Shown here piece by piece: positions 11,272 to 21,779 of a DNA stretch of 64,000 nt. Both the position numbers and the translations under genes were made by a program. Every line of letters begins with the position of its first letter. The stretch's first letter is position 1. The notes below the pieces were generated by a model. It was not told where the DNA came from and made no database searches. It saw only the letters and a program-made list of their open reading frames with translations. The stretch comes from Calliopum simillimum (taxonomy: Eukaryota; Arthropoda; Insecta; Diptera; Lauxaniidae): NCBI GenBank assembly GCA_951812925.1, contig OX638369.1:66788228-66852227 (forward strand), written 5' to 3'.

Positions 11272-13493
11272 CTATAATTTTTTTACTAATTTGATGAAAG
11301 GATTCATTAAAATCGATGACATTAATTTGCATTTATTTAAATTTAAGGCCATGCAATTAATTTTACACCAAGCAGTAAAATTATCAATATCATGTTGTAG
11401 GCAGAAAGAGTCAAATGCATTTTTGATAGGCTTAAAAAGTTTGACGTCGTCGGCATACATTAGCACGTAACTAGTATTTATGACGGATGGCATATCATTG
11501 ATAAACAAAATAAAAAATAATGGACCAATATGACTGCCCTGGGGAACTCCAGATGTAACGGGATATTCATTTGATTTTATTCCCTTAAATAAGACACACT
11601 GAGTTCTGTTGCGTAAATAAGAACGAATCCATTCAAGCAAAAGACTTGGAAAACCAATCAAGGAGAGTTTTAAAAGCAACAAATCATGATTAACAACATC
11701 GAAAGCTTTACTGAAATTGGTGTAAATAACATCAGTCTGATAGCCCTTATCAAAATTATTAATTTTGCAAGTAGAGAACTCCATCAAATTTGTTACAGTT
11801 GATCTACCTTGCAAAAAGCCATGCTGGTGAGAAGAAATGTAAGGATTATTTGCAAAGTTAAAATGTGCTCGAAAAGTTTAGGCAGTGCGCTTAATTTAGC
11901 AATCCCCCTATAATTAGATATCATAGATCTGCTACCAGATTTATGTAAAGGAATTATAAAAGATGCCTTCCACACTTCAGGGAAAATGCCGCAAGTTAGA
12001 GATTTTTTGAATATTTCATAGATTGGGAAAGCGAGAACTTCACAGCAATTTTTAAGAACACAAGATGGAATACCATCGGGTCCTGCAGCAAATGAAATTT
12101 TAATTTTGCTTAATTTGCTAAGAACGATGTCCTTATCAATATGTGGCATTCTTACCAGACCCGAAGCTACTGGAAAAGGATAATCATTACAATTATATGT
12201 GAACGATGAGTAAGTAGATTGAAAAAATTTTGCAAAAAGATTACAAATATTAAAATCATCATCGGATTCCACTTCATCGTATTTCATTGCCGTTGGAAAG
12301 GCATTATTCTTTCGTTTTAATTTAATGAAGCTCCAGAAAGACTTGGGATCGGATTTCAAATTTAGTTTTTCCTTTTGTAGGTATGATTCATAGGCTTTAT
12401 TGCATAATAATTGATACCTATTCCTTGCAGAACAATAATTGGTGTAGTCTGTAGATTTGAACGACATTTTGAACTTCCTGTAAAATTTAGATTTAAAGTT
12501 TCTCAATTTACGTATCACATTAGTAAACCAGATTGGGCCAGAAGAAGCAGATTTAAAAAATTTTGGTACAGAATGTTCAAAACTACCGATAACAGCATTA
12601 TTAAAGAATAAGACTATATCATTAAGACTTTTAGCCGTAATGATGTCTTCATCGAGATGAAGAACAAAGTTCCAATCAATTTCAGATAGCATCTCATTCA
12701 ATAAAACATAATTAGTTTTCTTGAAGTAAAAAGATTTATCGCCTGTGAAACTGTCTTTAATGCTACTAGTCACATGTACTTCTAATACAATTCCCAGGGA
12801 AGGATGGTAGGAGTCTTCAGGCAACGCTAAAGGATCACAGCATGAGATACGAATAATATCACTGTCATCAAAGAAAATCAAATCTAACGTTCTAGATCTC
12901 AGATTCAGTACGTGATTTACTTGAAAAAGTCCCAAAGCAGATATAGAATTTAAAAAATCTGTTTCAAGCTGGTTGCCTGGCGATGGAAGCAACTTTATAG
13001 AATCCAAAGTATTGGATCTCCAAGAGATGTTTGGTAAATTAAAATCACCTGTAACCATTAAGTGAGCGTCAGCTTTTAACTTATAGCTTACAAGTTTTAT
13101 TGCATTGTAATGTTTAATGTGAACATCATTGCTGGAGTGAGGTGGAATATATGAACAGGTTATATCTAAGGTAAAGAGTTGAAATTTAACAAAAACACAA
13201 CAGAATTCAATGTCTAGGAACTCTTCCAAAACGATTTCTTGGGAGAATAAGTTTGAGAAGACAGCGATTAAAACACCACCACCACCAGAATTATTGTTTG
13301 GAATAGAATTTCTATCTTTACGATATATTATGAAGTTGCTTGCAAAAACTTCAGTACTTAACGTACTGGGTTTTAGCCATGTTTCAGAAAAACAGATAAT
13401 ATGGTATTCAAATCCACTACTGTTAATAAAGATGTAATTAAGCTTAGTATTTAAGCCCCTAACATTCTGATAGAGTATATTAAATTCAATTAG
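11272..13493 (-). pseudogene. LINE ORF2: endonuclease and reverse transcriptase, truncated
   Basis: The frame opens immediately after the ORF1 end with the endonuclease start (LYQNVRGLNTK, then SETWL and YRKDR). It continues through GDFNLP..W and a SYHPSL variant of the usual SDH motif to the RT domain, with SKAFD, SGVPQGS and an intact YADD. There is no ATG near the domain start; the first internal Met is far downstream (13229). One frameshift lies near 11855-11880, just before the HQHGF..GRST motif, where the reading moves to another frame. After ALNLNKCK the protein is cut off at about 11272 and the thumb and C-terminal region are absent. Not functional. Confidence 0.85.
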
Positions 13494-14539
13494 TTTTTTG
13501 AAGCAGAATCTTGAGAAGGCAGAGAAGTATTTTGAGTATTATTAGGCAAAGTAAGACTTTTTGAGCTAACACTTTGACGATTTGACTTATGCCGAGGAAC
13601 AAACTCATGAACTACCACATTTTTAGGCCAAAACAAGGGATCAATCAACTTCTCAAATACATTGCGAGGCAAAGTTAAGCGAAACGAGGAAGTGACTCTT
13701 TCATAAGAAAAGTTAAATTTGGAGAATTTAACTTTTATGTTAGGCAGTTTCAAATTGGTGTTTATATGATGCAAAACATCTACCTCAGTAGTATCCGCTG
13801 CTAACCGAGAGATAAAAATAGATTTGATTGATGGCAAAGCTACCAGTTTTTTAGGAATAGCCCCAGGAGCAACCGCATTTATCGTTGAGGATCCAGAAGG
13901 ACTAACAGTAATTTGACCAGTAGCAGGACCATTAACAGTTAAGGGATCAGACGAGGGGGCAGTAGTTTGACCAGAATCCTTAACAACTTCGTTAAAAGGT
14001 ACATCATTCCGAAATGATGAAGATTCAAGAGGTTGAGTATCAGACGAACCTGATTTAGGTAGAGATTCCACTGCAGAAGCAGCTGTAGAAACATTGCTTG
14101 GAGCTTCTATCGCGTTATCTGAAAGTGGAGAAGAGTTAATCTCTTCAACTGAAATTACAGTAGGTGAATTCATATCAATTAAGTTGGTAATTGTAGGAGA
14201 AATATTTAAGTTTAAAGGCGTAGCTTTAATATTGTTCAATTATGCATTGCATAGAGCATTTGATGAGGTAGATTGCTCATCAAAGCTCGCTTGCGTAGCA
14301 GAAAATTTCTTTTGAATTTCGGCAAGACCTCTACGAGTTGCTCTAAGTAATTTGCACAACTCGACTGCAGATGAGTTGCACTTTTCACAACACCAGCGAA
14401 GACCAATATTTTTCAAGATAATGTCCTGAAATCTACCGTTTATGCCAGCACATGAGAGATGAGCTACATTTTCGCATAACCAGCAGGAAACAAAATGTTC
14501 AGTAATGGACTTTTTGCACTGTGGAACGCAACAGTTCAT
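13490..14539 (-). pseudogene. LINE ORF1: PHD-type zinc finger protein with one internal stop
   Basis: The first 99 codons hold a Cys/His-rich PHD-like finger (CCVPQCKKSI, CWLCENVAHLSCAGI, WCCEKC) of the type found in ORF1 of CR1-group LINEs. A single in-frame TAA at 14242-14240 interrupts it. The same frame continues for about 249 codons through a Ser/Thr/Pro-rich linker into a conserved region (SIKSIFISRLAADTTE... VVVHEFVPRH) typical of insect LINE ORF1 proteins, and ends at TAA 13492-13490. The whole ORF1 would be about 349 residues. It overlaps the ORF2 frame at its last codons. Confidence 0.8.
13493..13499 (-). promoter_or_regulatory. candidate -1 frameshift heptamer (A AAA AAC) at the ORF1 end
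   Basis: On the minus strand the last sense codons of ORF1 are TCA AAA AAC followed by TAA. The heptamer A AAA AAC is in the zero-frame phase required for -1 slippage, and the -1 frame enters ORF2 directly with CTA ATT GAA... leading to the endonuclease start. ORF2 has no nearby ATG. That the site works is inference; coupled termination-reinitiation is the alternative. Confidence 0.5.
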
Positions 14540-14590
14540 TTTGCGACAATCTATTGAACAAAATAACGTTTGAAATAAATCAATATATAA

Positions 14591-15319
14591 TAATTTGGAA
14601 TTAAGTTAAAAATTCCCAAATTTAGGTAATTTGTAAAAGGATCGGCAACACTGAAAGTACAGCACAAGTATTCTGCTACTTATCAACAGATGGCGCTAGT
14701 AATGCAATTTGCTACTTATTGAAGTATGCTGGCAATACTTAATGCAGTGTCTTGGATAACAATGACAGCAGCAAAATTTCAGCACCAATACATATGCACC
14801 GACAGCAACTAAAAGAAATTAATTTGATAGAAACTTTATTTGGTGTATAAAGCACAAAACGAATAAAATTTCACTTGATTTTATAAAAAGTCACGAGAAA
14901 ATAATTAAGTTTATTATTTTACACTAGAAGGACTAGGTAAAAATTAATTAAAACTAAAACTTTTATTTAAACGGGAGCGAAAAATTTGCACGTAATAACA
15001 GCTTGACAGTTGACAGTATCATCTGAGCTTGCAAAGTAGCAAAATAGCAATAATTTGCGCTTGATTGTGAGCAATAATAAAAGTATAAACATTGCAAGCT
15101 ACGAAAAAGTTTATTTCTCTGAGAAAATCGTATGGGCAAAGAGAACGAGAGCATAAACAAAAAATTTTTAGTTGAAAAATGACATGATATTTTGATGCTA
15201 TAGGTTTTTAGTATAGAAAATGTAAATGCAAATGTAAATTCAATCCTATATATTTTGTTGTTGTATAGCAAAATTTTTCAACACTTATTTACAAATGCTA
15301 TGATGCAAGACCTTTTGCA
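14591..15319. other. noncoding interior of the TIR block
   Basis: AT-rich sequence between the LINE 5' end and the right TIR. No transposase-like frame was recognised. Phrases such as 'cagatggcgctagtaatg' and 'gcttgacagttgacag' suggest old noncoding transposon sequence. Confidence 0.4.
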
Positions 15320-15340
15320 CCGGATCGTGAACATGGCTTA

Positions 15341-15605
15341 TGAGTAGGCAGTAGAGCAAATTGTTGCAACACTTTTCTATGCGCACCACACATAAAAATT
15401 ATATTTGCAGCATATTTTGTTGCTGAATTAATTATTTGGATTCCTAATTCGTCCAAATCAATTAAATTTCCCATTTTTGTTTTAATACTTTTGCACTTGA
15501 AATGTTCTTCTTCTTTGGTAAACAGAAAGAGTAGCATACATATGTAATATGACAGGCGCTAGAAATGTGTTGCCGTTGTTTCACCTAATTTCACTATCGA
15601 ACTGA
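15341..15605. repeat. dispersed repeat R2, copy B, right piece
   Basis: Starts with TGAGTAGGCAG and ends with 'ttgccgttgtttcacctaat' and 'ttcactatcgaactgaaa', exactly as copy A (7530-7665). It carries about 180 extra bases in the middle. Its left part lies at 10109-10260, on the other side of the TIR block. Confidence 0.7.
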
Positions 15606-15617
15606 AACTTAAGTTAA

Positions 15618-16002
15618 AATTAGCCAAGAAGTAGCGTTTCGTAACGTAACGTCACGGTTGCTTGTCCACGTAGCATCGATTAGTGAAAACGGTAGGCAAC
15701 GTCAGAAATGTCACCTTACAACTTTAAAATTACTAGAAAAAATCCAGTTATTGTAAATAAGTATCCATTGTCATTCTTATTTTAATTAATTTGTTTAAAA
15801 AATTCCATTTATAACATCCAAATTTAACATATTTTATCTAACAAATGAATTGTCAACGTAGCGCGACGTTTGATTATCTAATTTCAACAGGTCTCAACGT
15901 TGCGTACCGCTACTTTACGATTTCACTAGTCGCTTACACGCTTCCGCCATTTGATAGGTTTTGACAGGCGTCACGTTACGAAACGCTACTTCTTGGCTAA
16001 TT
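15618..16002. mobile_element. 385-bp MITE with ~30-bp TIRs
   Basis: The left end AATTAGCCAAGAAGTAGCGT... (15618-15648) is repeated in reverse complement at 15972-16002 (ACGCTACTTCTTGGCTAATT at the outer end). Subterminal sequences continue to mirror each other loosely (GTAACGT, GACGTT, GATTAGTGAAA / TTTCACTAGTC). No ORF. The palindromic AATT at each end hides the target-site duplication. Confidence 0.8.
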
Positions 16003-16884
16003 CCACCATTACATAGAACGCGTAAACGGGCTTTCAAATGCACTCAGAATGGTCTTTATTATGTAGGCAGATTTGTTCCTGCACTTCTCTTATACGTTTT
16101 TCTTTCTTTTTTTACTTTATTCTTTTTTAATTTATTTTATCAACTGCGAAAAAATTTATAAATAAATAAACAAAAGAGACGAAATGCCAAACGCAAGTGA
16201 TGTGTTCGAAAAGTTGAAAGTTGATCAACACTACGCATTGAATGCAGCGCGCGAGTTGTTCGCTTTTCTGTATGTATCACTCTCCATAGGAAACTATGTT
16301 TTCAAATCAACTGTCAAGGCTTTTGAAGCGCGTGCTGAACTCGCTACCCCTATATGAACGGCCCTTTACAAATTTTAGTTTTGCTTTGTACGCCGATGAG
16401 GTAACATCGCAATAGCGGATAAATTCTGGCTATGAAAATTGAAGCATCGATGAAAACCAGTAGTGGAAATACCATAAATTAAATTTTATTTGCAGAAATT
16501 AATTTTTTTTAAAATATTATGTTACTATTTTTCGTAAATCTGAAGGGAGTTTCCATTCTCGAGAATATACTCCCTCCCGGGGAGGGAGCACTGAAAGTAT
16601 TAAATATTTTATGAATGGAAACTCCCCTTCCTGCAGGGATATTTTTTTTATTTAATATCGTTAACTTTTTCAGAAATAACCAGTTTGTAACGCTGTGTTT
16701 TTCCTAGACCGTAGACATTTTGCACAAAAACAACATCTGGCAACGCTGAGTCTTTCCCACATCTTTGACATTTTGCGCAAAACAACCAGTCTGAACGCTG
16801 ACTTTTTCCAACTCTTAGATTGTACTTAACAGACAGAACACAAGTGACAAATATAAATCATGAAACGTCGAGTGCAATTTAAAC
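16003..16884. other. noncoding, with a small hairpin and degenerate tandem units
   Basis: No coding region recognised. GGGAGTTTCCATTC (16545-16558) is the exact inverse of 16613-16626, and between them lies the near-palindrome CTCCCTCCCGGGGAGGGAG (16570-16588). From 16684 to 16830 there are about three degenerate ~60-bp units with 'acgctg', 'tttttcc', 'gacattttgc(a/g)c' and 'aaacaac'. Confidence 0.6.
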
Positions 16885-17229
16885 ATGTTTCGGTGTCCCA
16901 CAAGGAACCATTCTAGGTCCCTTACTGTTCCTGTTATACATAAACGATATCTATAAAGTATTAAAAAAGTGTAAAATATCCTTGTTTGCAGATGATGCCC
17001 TATTGTTTATAAGTGGTAAAAACTTGAGTCAACTCATTGAAGGTATAACAGAAGATTCAAACAATCTTTGTGTATGGCTTCGAATTAACAAATTAAAAAT
17101 AAATGTTTATTAGACTAAATGTATGGTGGTCAATAGTAATGAAACAATAAATTTAATGATAGATGGAAAACCTATAGAACAAGTGAATGAAATTAAATAT
17201 GTGGGTGTTATACTCGATTCTAAACTGAA
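16885..17229 (+). pseudogene. LINE C reverse transcriptase, upstream part
   Basis: The frame reads GVPQGTILGPLLFLLYINDI, then the catalytic FADDALLF, a palm/thumb segment ending with the usual KYVGVILDSKL motif, and stops where LINE D begins. One in-frame TAG at about 17112 shows decay. The element is 5'-truncated, since nothing before the GVPQG motif is present. The family is CR1/Jockey-like by these motifs. Confidence 0.8.
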
Positions 17230-18975
17230 GCGGGTACAGAAAGACTAACTGTGAGGACAACTAAAGGATGCCCCCAGGGAGGCGTACTGTCACCGCTCCT
17301 ATGGATACTTGTCATTGACGAATTACTAGAAATTCTAGATTATCACAAATTCGAAGTCCAAGGCTTTGCTGACGATTTGATCATTATGGTTAGAGGCAAA
17401 TTTGACTCTACCGTTACTGAACGAATGCAACTAGCTCTCAACTTAGCTCTAGGCTGGTGCCGAGAGAAAGGACTCGAAATTAACCCTAGTAAAACCACAC
17501 TGGTGCCCTTTACCCGAAAGGGAAAGCTTAATCTAGAAGCTTTAAACTTAGGGGAAACGGTTCTAACGGTTTCCGAGGAGATGAAATATCTAGGAGTAAT
17601 CCTAGATATAAGTCTAACTTGGAACAGTCATCTATCATACATAATAAATAAAGCCTTTAGAATAACATACGCTTGCCAAAGGCTGTATGGTAAAACATGG
17701 GGACTACGTCCAAAAATGATGGCATGGTCTTACAAAACCATCACTGTACCAATGATCACGTATGCTTCATTAGCATGGTGGCCAAAGGTAGACCAAGTAA
17801 AGGCTCAGAAGGAACTAAACAGGATCTTCAGAACAGCCTGCTTGGGTATTACAGGGGCACTAAGGACGTGTCCGACAGCAGCCCTAGGCATGCTTACGGG
17901 ACTCACTCCTCTTCACCTTATGGTTAAGAAAGAAGCAGCCTGTGCGGCCCTCAGACTACCTCATTTACAACAACTTAAAGAAGGCAATCTAAAAGGACAT
18001 GTCAAAATCCTGGACGTGTTCTGGGATACACCATGTCTTACAGTCTCCGATAAGTTATGTAAAAAATTTGTTTTCTCCAGAAAATTCAAAGTGGTCATAA
18101 ATGAACGCTCCGAATGGAGGAGGAAGGATATAAATGTAATACAGGGCTCACAGTTGTGGTTCACTGATGGGTCCAAAATGGAAGATGGCAGCGCAGGAGC
18201 TGCAGTCGTGGGACCAAGATTCCAAAAAGCAGTTGCAATGGGAAAAACAGCTTCAATTTTTCAGGCGGAGGTCCACGCTTTAGAGTTGTGTGCCAGAGAA
18301 TGTCTAAGAAGGGGCACTTCCGGCACCGACATTTACATTTACTCGGACAGCCAAGCGACTCTAAAATCACTAATGGTTTTTTCAATACACTCAATGCTTG
18401 TCTGGGGGTGTTTTGAACTTCTTCAAGCTCTAGCCAGGAGGAACGACGTTACTCTTGTCTGGATACCAGGACACGAGGGGCATGAGGGCAATGAAAGGGC
18501 TGATTGCCTGGCTAAGAGAGGAGCACTCAATTCTTTCACAGGCCCGGAACCCTTCTGCGGAGTAAACAATAGCTTTAAGAATAACCTAATTCGGGAATAG
18601 GAGGAAAATAGTCTGATCGATCACTGGAGGGCCCAGGAGGGCATACGACAGGCGAAAAGGCTAATCAATCCACAACATGTTAAGGTAGAAGCGGTTTTAA
18701 ATCTCAGCAGAAAAGATATTAAAACATACAGTGAAATAATGACAGGTCACTGTAAACTAAATTATCACCTAAAAAAGATGGGCTTGGTAGACGATGATTC
18801 CTGTAGACTCTGCTTAGAGGACTTGGAAACAGCAGAGCATGTGCTATGTGCATGCCCTGCTGCGTTTAGACGCAGAGTTAAGTACTTAGGTGCCGAGATT
18901 TTAGATCCAGGTGACATAGGTAAAATTAATCCCATTGCAGTGACAAGATTTATAGATAGTCTGGAGCTGTTTTGA
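17230..18975 (+). pseudogene. LINE D ORF2: RT, RNase H and C-terminal Cys/His motif
   Basis: The frame (open from 17230; first Met 17251) contains RT motifs KGCPQGGVLSPLLW and GFADDLIIM, the thumb motif KYLGVILDISLTWN, and a full RNase H domain: TDGSKM near residue 308, a Glu in FQAEVHALEL, SDSQATL, and WIPGHEGHEGNERAD. A single in-frame TAG at 18598-18600 interrupts it. The frame then continues to 18975 with the terminal CRLCLEDLETAEHVLCACPA motif (C-x2-C-H-C type) seen in I/LOA/R1 elements. Everything upstream of the RT palm is missing. Except for the amber codon the preserved part is open, so this copy is younger than LINE C around it. Confidence 0.9.
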
Positions 18976-19050
18976 TAGGGAGAGAGGCTGTACAAAAGAT
19001 CTTTAAGGTCGCAGTACAATTTAGAGCCTTTAAAATAATAATAATAATAA
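17230..19050 (+). mobile_element. LINE D (RNase H-bearing), inserted in LINE C
   Basis: 5'-truncated LINE starting within RT and ending in an AAT/TAA-repeat tail (19034-19050). It is flanked by the 9-bp target-site duplication TAAACTGAA. Motifs (CPQGGVLSPLLW, FADD, RNase H, Cys-His C-terminus) place it in the I/LOA/R1-like part of the LINE tree. Confidence 0.85.
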
Positions 19051-19059
19051 TAAACTGAA

Positions 19060-19616
19060 CTTTCATACGTGGCGAAAAAAATCTCAAAGAAAATAGGGTT
19101 CCTCAAGAGAATAAGAAAAATGTTACCATAATGTGTACCATTAATATATGTAACACAATAATTAAACCTCATTTTGAGTTTTGTTCAACTATTTTGTTCA
19201 TGGGCAATAATGAACAAATAAATAAATTTCAAATGCTACAAAATAAAGCTATGAGAACTATTCTCAAATGTAGTTTTTATACACCAATTGTGTGGATGCT
19301 ATCGTGTCTAAAATGGCTAAATATTAGACAACGAATCATCTTTAACGTCCTGCTGTTCGTGTTTAAAATGAAAAACAACATGGTACCTAAGTATCTAACG
19401 TCGAGCTTGATTTCCGTTGGTGACTCGCAGCCGTACACTTTGAGATCAAACTCTGATTTTCGACTTCAGCAGTATAGAGACTCCAGAACTCAAAATCAAT
19501 TAAATTATCGAGGCCTCAAATTGTTTAATGAATTGCCATCAGCAATAAAAACAGAAAATAACTTAAGAAGAGTTAAAAGACTGCTTATTATTCATCTCAA
19601 AGATAATATTATATAA
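19060..19616 (+). pseudogene. LINE C reverse transcriptase, C-terminal part
   Basis: Continues the frame left at 17229. It carries ISKKIGFLKRIRKML, then after a frameshift near 19130 the C-terminal region IKPHFEFCSTILF, QNKAMRTIL, YTLRSNSDFRL, SRTQNQLNYRGLKLFNELP and IKTENNLRRVKRLL typical of CR1/Jockey-type LINE C-termini, ending at TAA 19616. The 3' UTR follows to about 19729. Confidence 0.8.
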
Positions 19617-19946
19617 CTATTTTGTTATTTGTTTTCTAAAAAGTCTTAATTAAATATTATGTAATTTATAAATTTATAGCAGAATTTAATAGTTATATTA
19701 ACTAAATAAATAAATACATACATACATAACTCCGTAATGCGGTTGTAAAATCAACTGCTTTACTGACGATTCACTGTAACTATTAATTTGGTAAATTCAC
19801 TGTTAATACGACAACATGACGTACATGGCTAGATCTTGTTCTTCTTTTCATATGCATTCTAAACATGTAGCACGTCACAAGTGTCGCAATTCTCGCAAAG
19901 TTCAAAGAAAATTTGTGCGTGCGTGTGGTGCCGAAAAAAAAGAAAA

Positions 19947-20033
19947 ATGGATAATACCGAAGAGTACGAGGACGCTGAATACCTAACCATTGAAGAAGAA
20001 ACTGATCCTGATGATGAAATTCTGAACTTTTAA
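19947..20033 (+). CDS. short acidic ORF, 28 codons, possible truncated first exon
   Basis: An ATG in good context (GAAAAATGG) opens a 28-codon frame beginning MDNTEEYEDAEYLTIEEE, rich in Asp and Glu and ending at TAA 20031-20033. The upstream 200 bp has the look of a 5' UTR (mixed composition, no repeats recognised). About 40 bp after the stop a minus-strand LINE begins, which may have destroyed the rest. I do not recognise it; it could be the N-terminus of a nuclear or transposon protein, or chance. Confidence 0.25.
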   Translation: MDNTEEYEDAEYLTIEEETDPDDEILNF

Positions 20034-20070
20034 AAGTTTTTAAATGTAAAATTTGTTTGCCACATTGGAA

Positions 20071-21170
20071 TGTATTTCATTTCATTCATTTTCATTTTCA
20101 TTTATTTCATAAATCACATATAATGTACTGTAAAACATTTGATCAATAAATTAGGTACTAAGATTATCCCTTCAGCTTAGAGCTGGTGCTGGGATATTAA
20201 TGAGTGAATATTGTCACTAGACATCGTATAACAATTTCTAAAATATTTTGTACATTGTTTAAATTATCACAATTTCAGACTAGTTGCATTTAAATGCATA
20301 ACTTAATTTTAGTTTTACTAATATACTAATATATAATTTTCCTAATTACATTTTTGCTATATTAAATATAAAAATCACTTATGTTTTCTACTACATACTG
20401 AGTTACTTTCTTGGTGAATTTGTAGAAATTACTAATTTGCTGCATTTCAGTTGGTATTTTGTTGTATAGCCTAAGCGCAGTAGGAATAAGGCTTTCGAAG
20501 TGTTTCTGCGTTCTGCTGTGCGGAACTTATATACTGCGGGATGATCTCGTTGTTCTATTGGAAATATCGCCTCGTAGTTCAATTTGTAAGTTTTGCTTTA
20601 TATTTTGATTTATGACTTTATGTACAAATTTAATTTTTTCTAATGGGATGATCACTTTGAGCCGTTGCAGTTTCGTTTCTTCATACACCAGAGTAGTACT
20701 ATAAAGTCTATCATAACAGAACAATGATTTGATGGCTTTCGTAATAAAATTATCACACATATTCCGAGTAGATTGCGAACACGATGACCAGTTTATAATA
20801 TTGTATTTGAAGTGCGTTAAAACATGTGAACTTACTAACAATTTCGCCGTAATCTAGTTTAAGGTTACTTTAGATCTTTTGATTGCACCAACAACTGGAA
20901 CTACCTTTTTAACTAGGTACTCTGCATGATCGCTCCAAGACAACTTGCTATCGATTAGCACACCCAGATGTTTAACAGACGTCACTTTCTGAAGAACTAC
21001 ATTATTTAAACGCAGTTTAAGATGGATTGGCTGCTTATTTTTGTTGCAAAATATCATGAAATTTGTTTTACTTTCATTTACAGTCAACTTATTGCCAATA
21101 GCGCACCTTGAATTTGTGAAATAATCATACACACATAGAGCATCAAAAAATTGATAGCGTCATCGCTTCG
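20071..21170 (-). mobile_element. minus-strand LINE, 3' fragment
   Basis: The AAATG-rich tail (read on plus as TTTCATTTCATTCATTTTCA at 20071) marks the 3' end. Going right, the 3' UTR is followed by the C-terminal RT frames (20527-21132). The element is 5'-truncated near 21170, where unrelated satellite-like sequence starts. Confidence 0.75.
20527..21132 (-). pseudogene. LINE RT C-terminal region, frameshifted
   Basis: Upstream frame (21132-20854): VNESKTNFMIF, KHLGVLIDSKLSWSDHAEYL and VGAIKRSK, the thumb region of a CR1/Jockey-type RT. After a stop and frameshift around 20850 the next frame (20841-20527) carries SSHVLTHFKYNIINW, AIKSLFCYDRL and QNLQIELRGDISNRTTRSS, matching the usual C-terminal tail. 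The catalytic palm is absent, so the copy is dead. Confidence 0.75.
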
Positions 21171-21289
21171 TGTTCATTAGCCTGGTTTGAGTGATGTATG
21201 AAAAAAAATACTGCGATATTGAAAGCTGTAACAGGCCAATTTTGTTAGGTTAAGTAAAAAAATTATTGTGTCCAAAAATGGTATCGATC

Positions 21290-21463
21290 GGAAAGGGGTA
21301 AAACTTACCCCATCGGGCCCAAAGAGGGGTACCTCGGCAAAAACTTCACGAAAATAATTCATAGCTCCCCCGGGGTGACCCCTAGAGGGGTGAAATGTAT
21401 GACCAGGTTCCATTATTTTTTCCTTCCCAACATTTTTCCCAAGCACACATACCCCCTATTTCG
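21290..21463. repeat. satellite-like array, left segment
   Basis: Units carry 'accaggttccattatttttt', 'cccaacatttttccc', 'cccccggggtgaccc' and 'agaggggtgaaat'. The same unit recurs at 25446-25694 and 26574-27120. A LINE splits this segment from the next. Confidence 0.7.
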
Positions 21464-21779
21464 TAAGTCTTAAAAAAGATTCGGATGCATTTCGTACTAA
21501 TAGTATTGAGAAACTACGAAAATTTATTGCTGTGGCAGATGACCCTGAAGCAGATGTCCCTGAAACAAATACTTCTGCAGAATCCTCTGTTTTTAACAAT
21601 GCTGATGATTAATTTATTCTATTTTTTAGTTTGCATTATTAATTTTATATATTTTAGTTGCTATATTTCTCTTTACCTTTACTATATATTGCCAACCATC
21701 TTTTGCCATAATAGTTTTGTCTCTCTATTTAATGCTTATGCTAACGAAAATCATAGAACAATGATTAACATTTTATGCA

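Larger units (their letters stand above)
10286..14590 (-). mobile_element. two-ORF LINE (CR1/Daphne-like), minus strand
   Basis: A TAAA-rich 3' tail (10286-10318 as read on plus) and 3' UTR precede ORF2 (EN and RT) and ORF1 (PHD-type zinc finger plus nucleic-acid-binding region), read right to left. The RT carries HQHGF, TNFSKAFD, SGVPQGS and YADD motifs of the CR1/Jockey group. The normal C-terminal third of ORF2 is missing and replaced by about 0.8 kb of unrelated, internally duplicated sequence (10456-11268). Lesions noted under the ORFs show the copy is dead. Clade naming is tentative. Confidence 0.75.
10263..15338. mobile_element. TIR-bounded block inserted in repeat R2, hosting a LINE
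   Basis: The ends are near-perfect 19-bp inverted repeats: AGCCGTGTTCACGATCCGG at 10262-10280 and its reverse complement, with one mismatch, at 15320-15338. TA flanks each side (10261-10262 and 15339-15340). The R2 repeat breaks off at the left border and resumes at the right border, where copy A at about 7527 is uninterrupted. This supports insertion of one unit, although copy A shows ACAATGAG without the extra TA, so the exact duplication is uncertain. No transposase was recognised inside. Most of the block is a LINE that starts only about 5 bp from the left TIR. Confidence 0.65.
16885..19729 (+). mobile_element. LINE C, 5'-truncated, split by a second LINE
   Basis: RT motifs of LINE C run from 16885 to 17229 and its C-terminal region resumes at 19051/19060, ending with an AAATA/CATA-rich tail near 19705-19729. 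Between them lies LINE D, bounded by the 9-bp direct repeat TAAACTGAA (17221-17229 and 19051-19059). Removing LINE D and one repeat copy restores an uninterrupted frame across the junction, so the order of insertion is clear. Confidence 0.85.
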
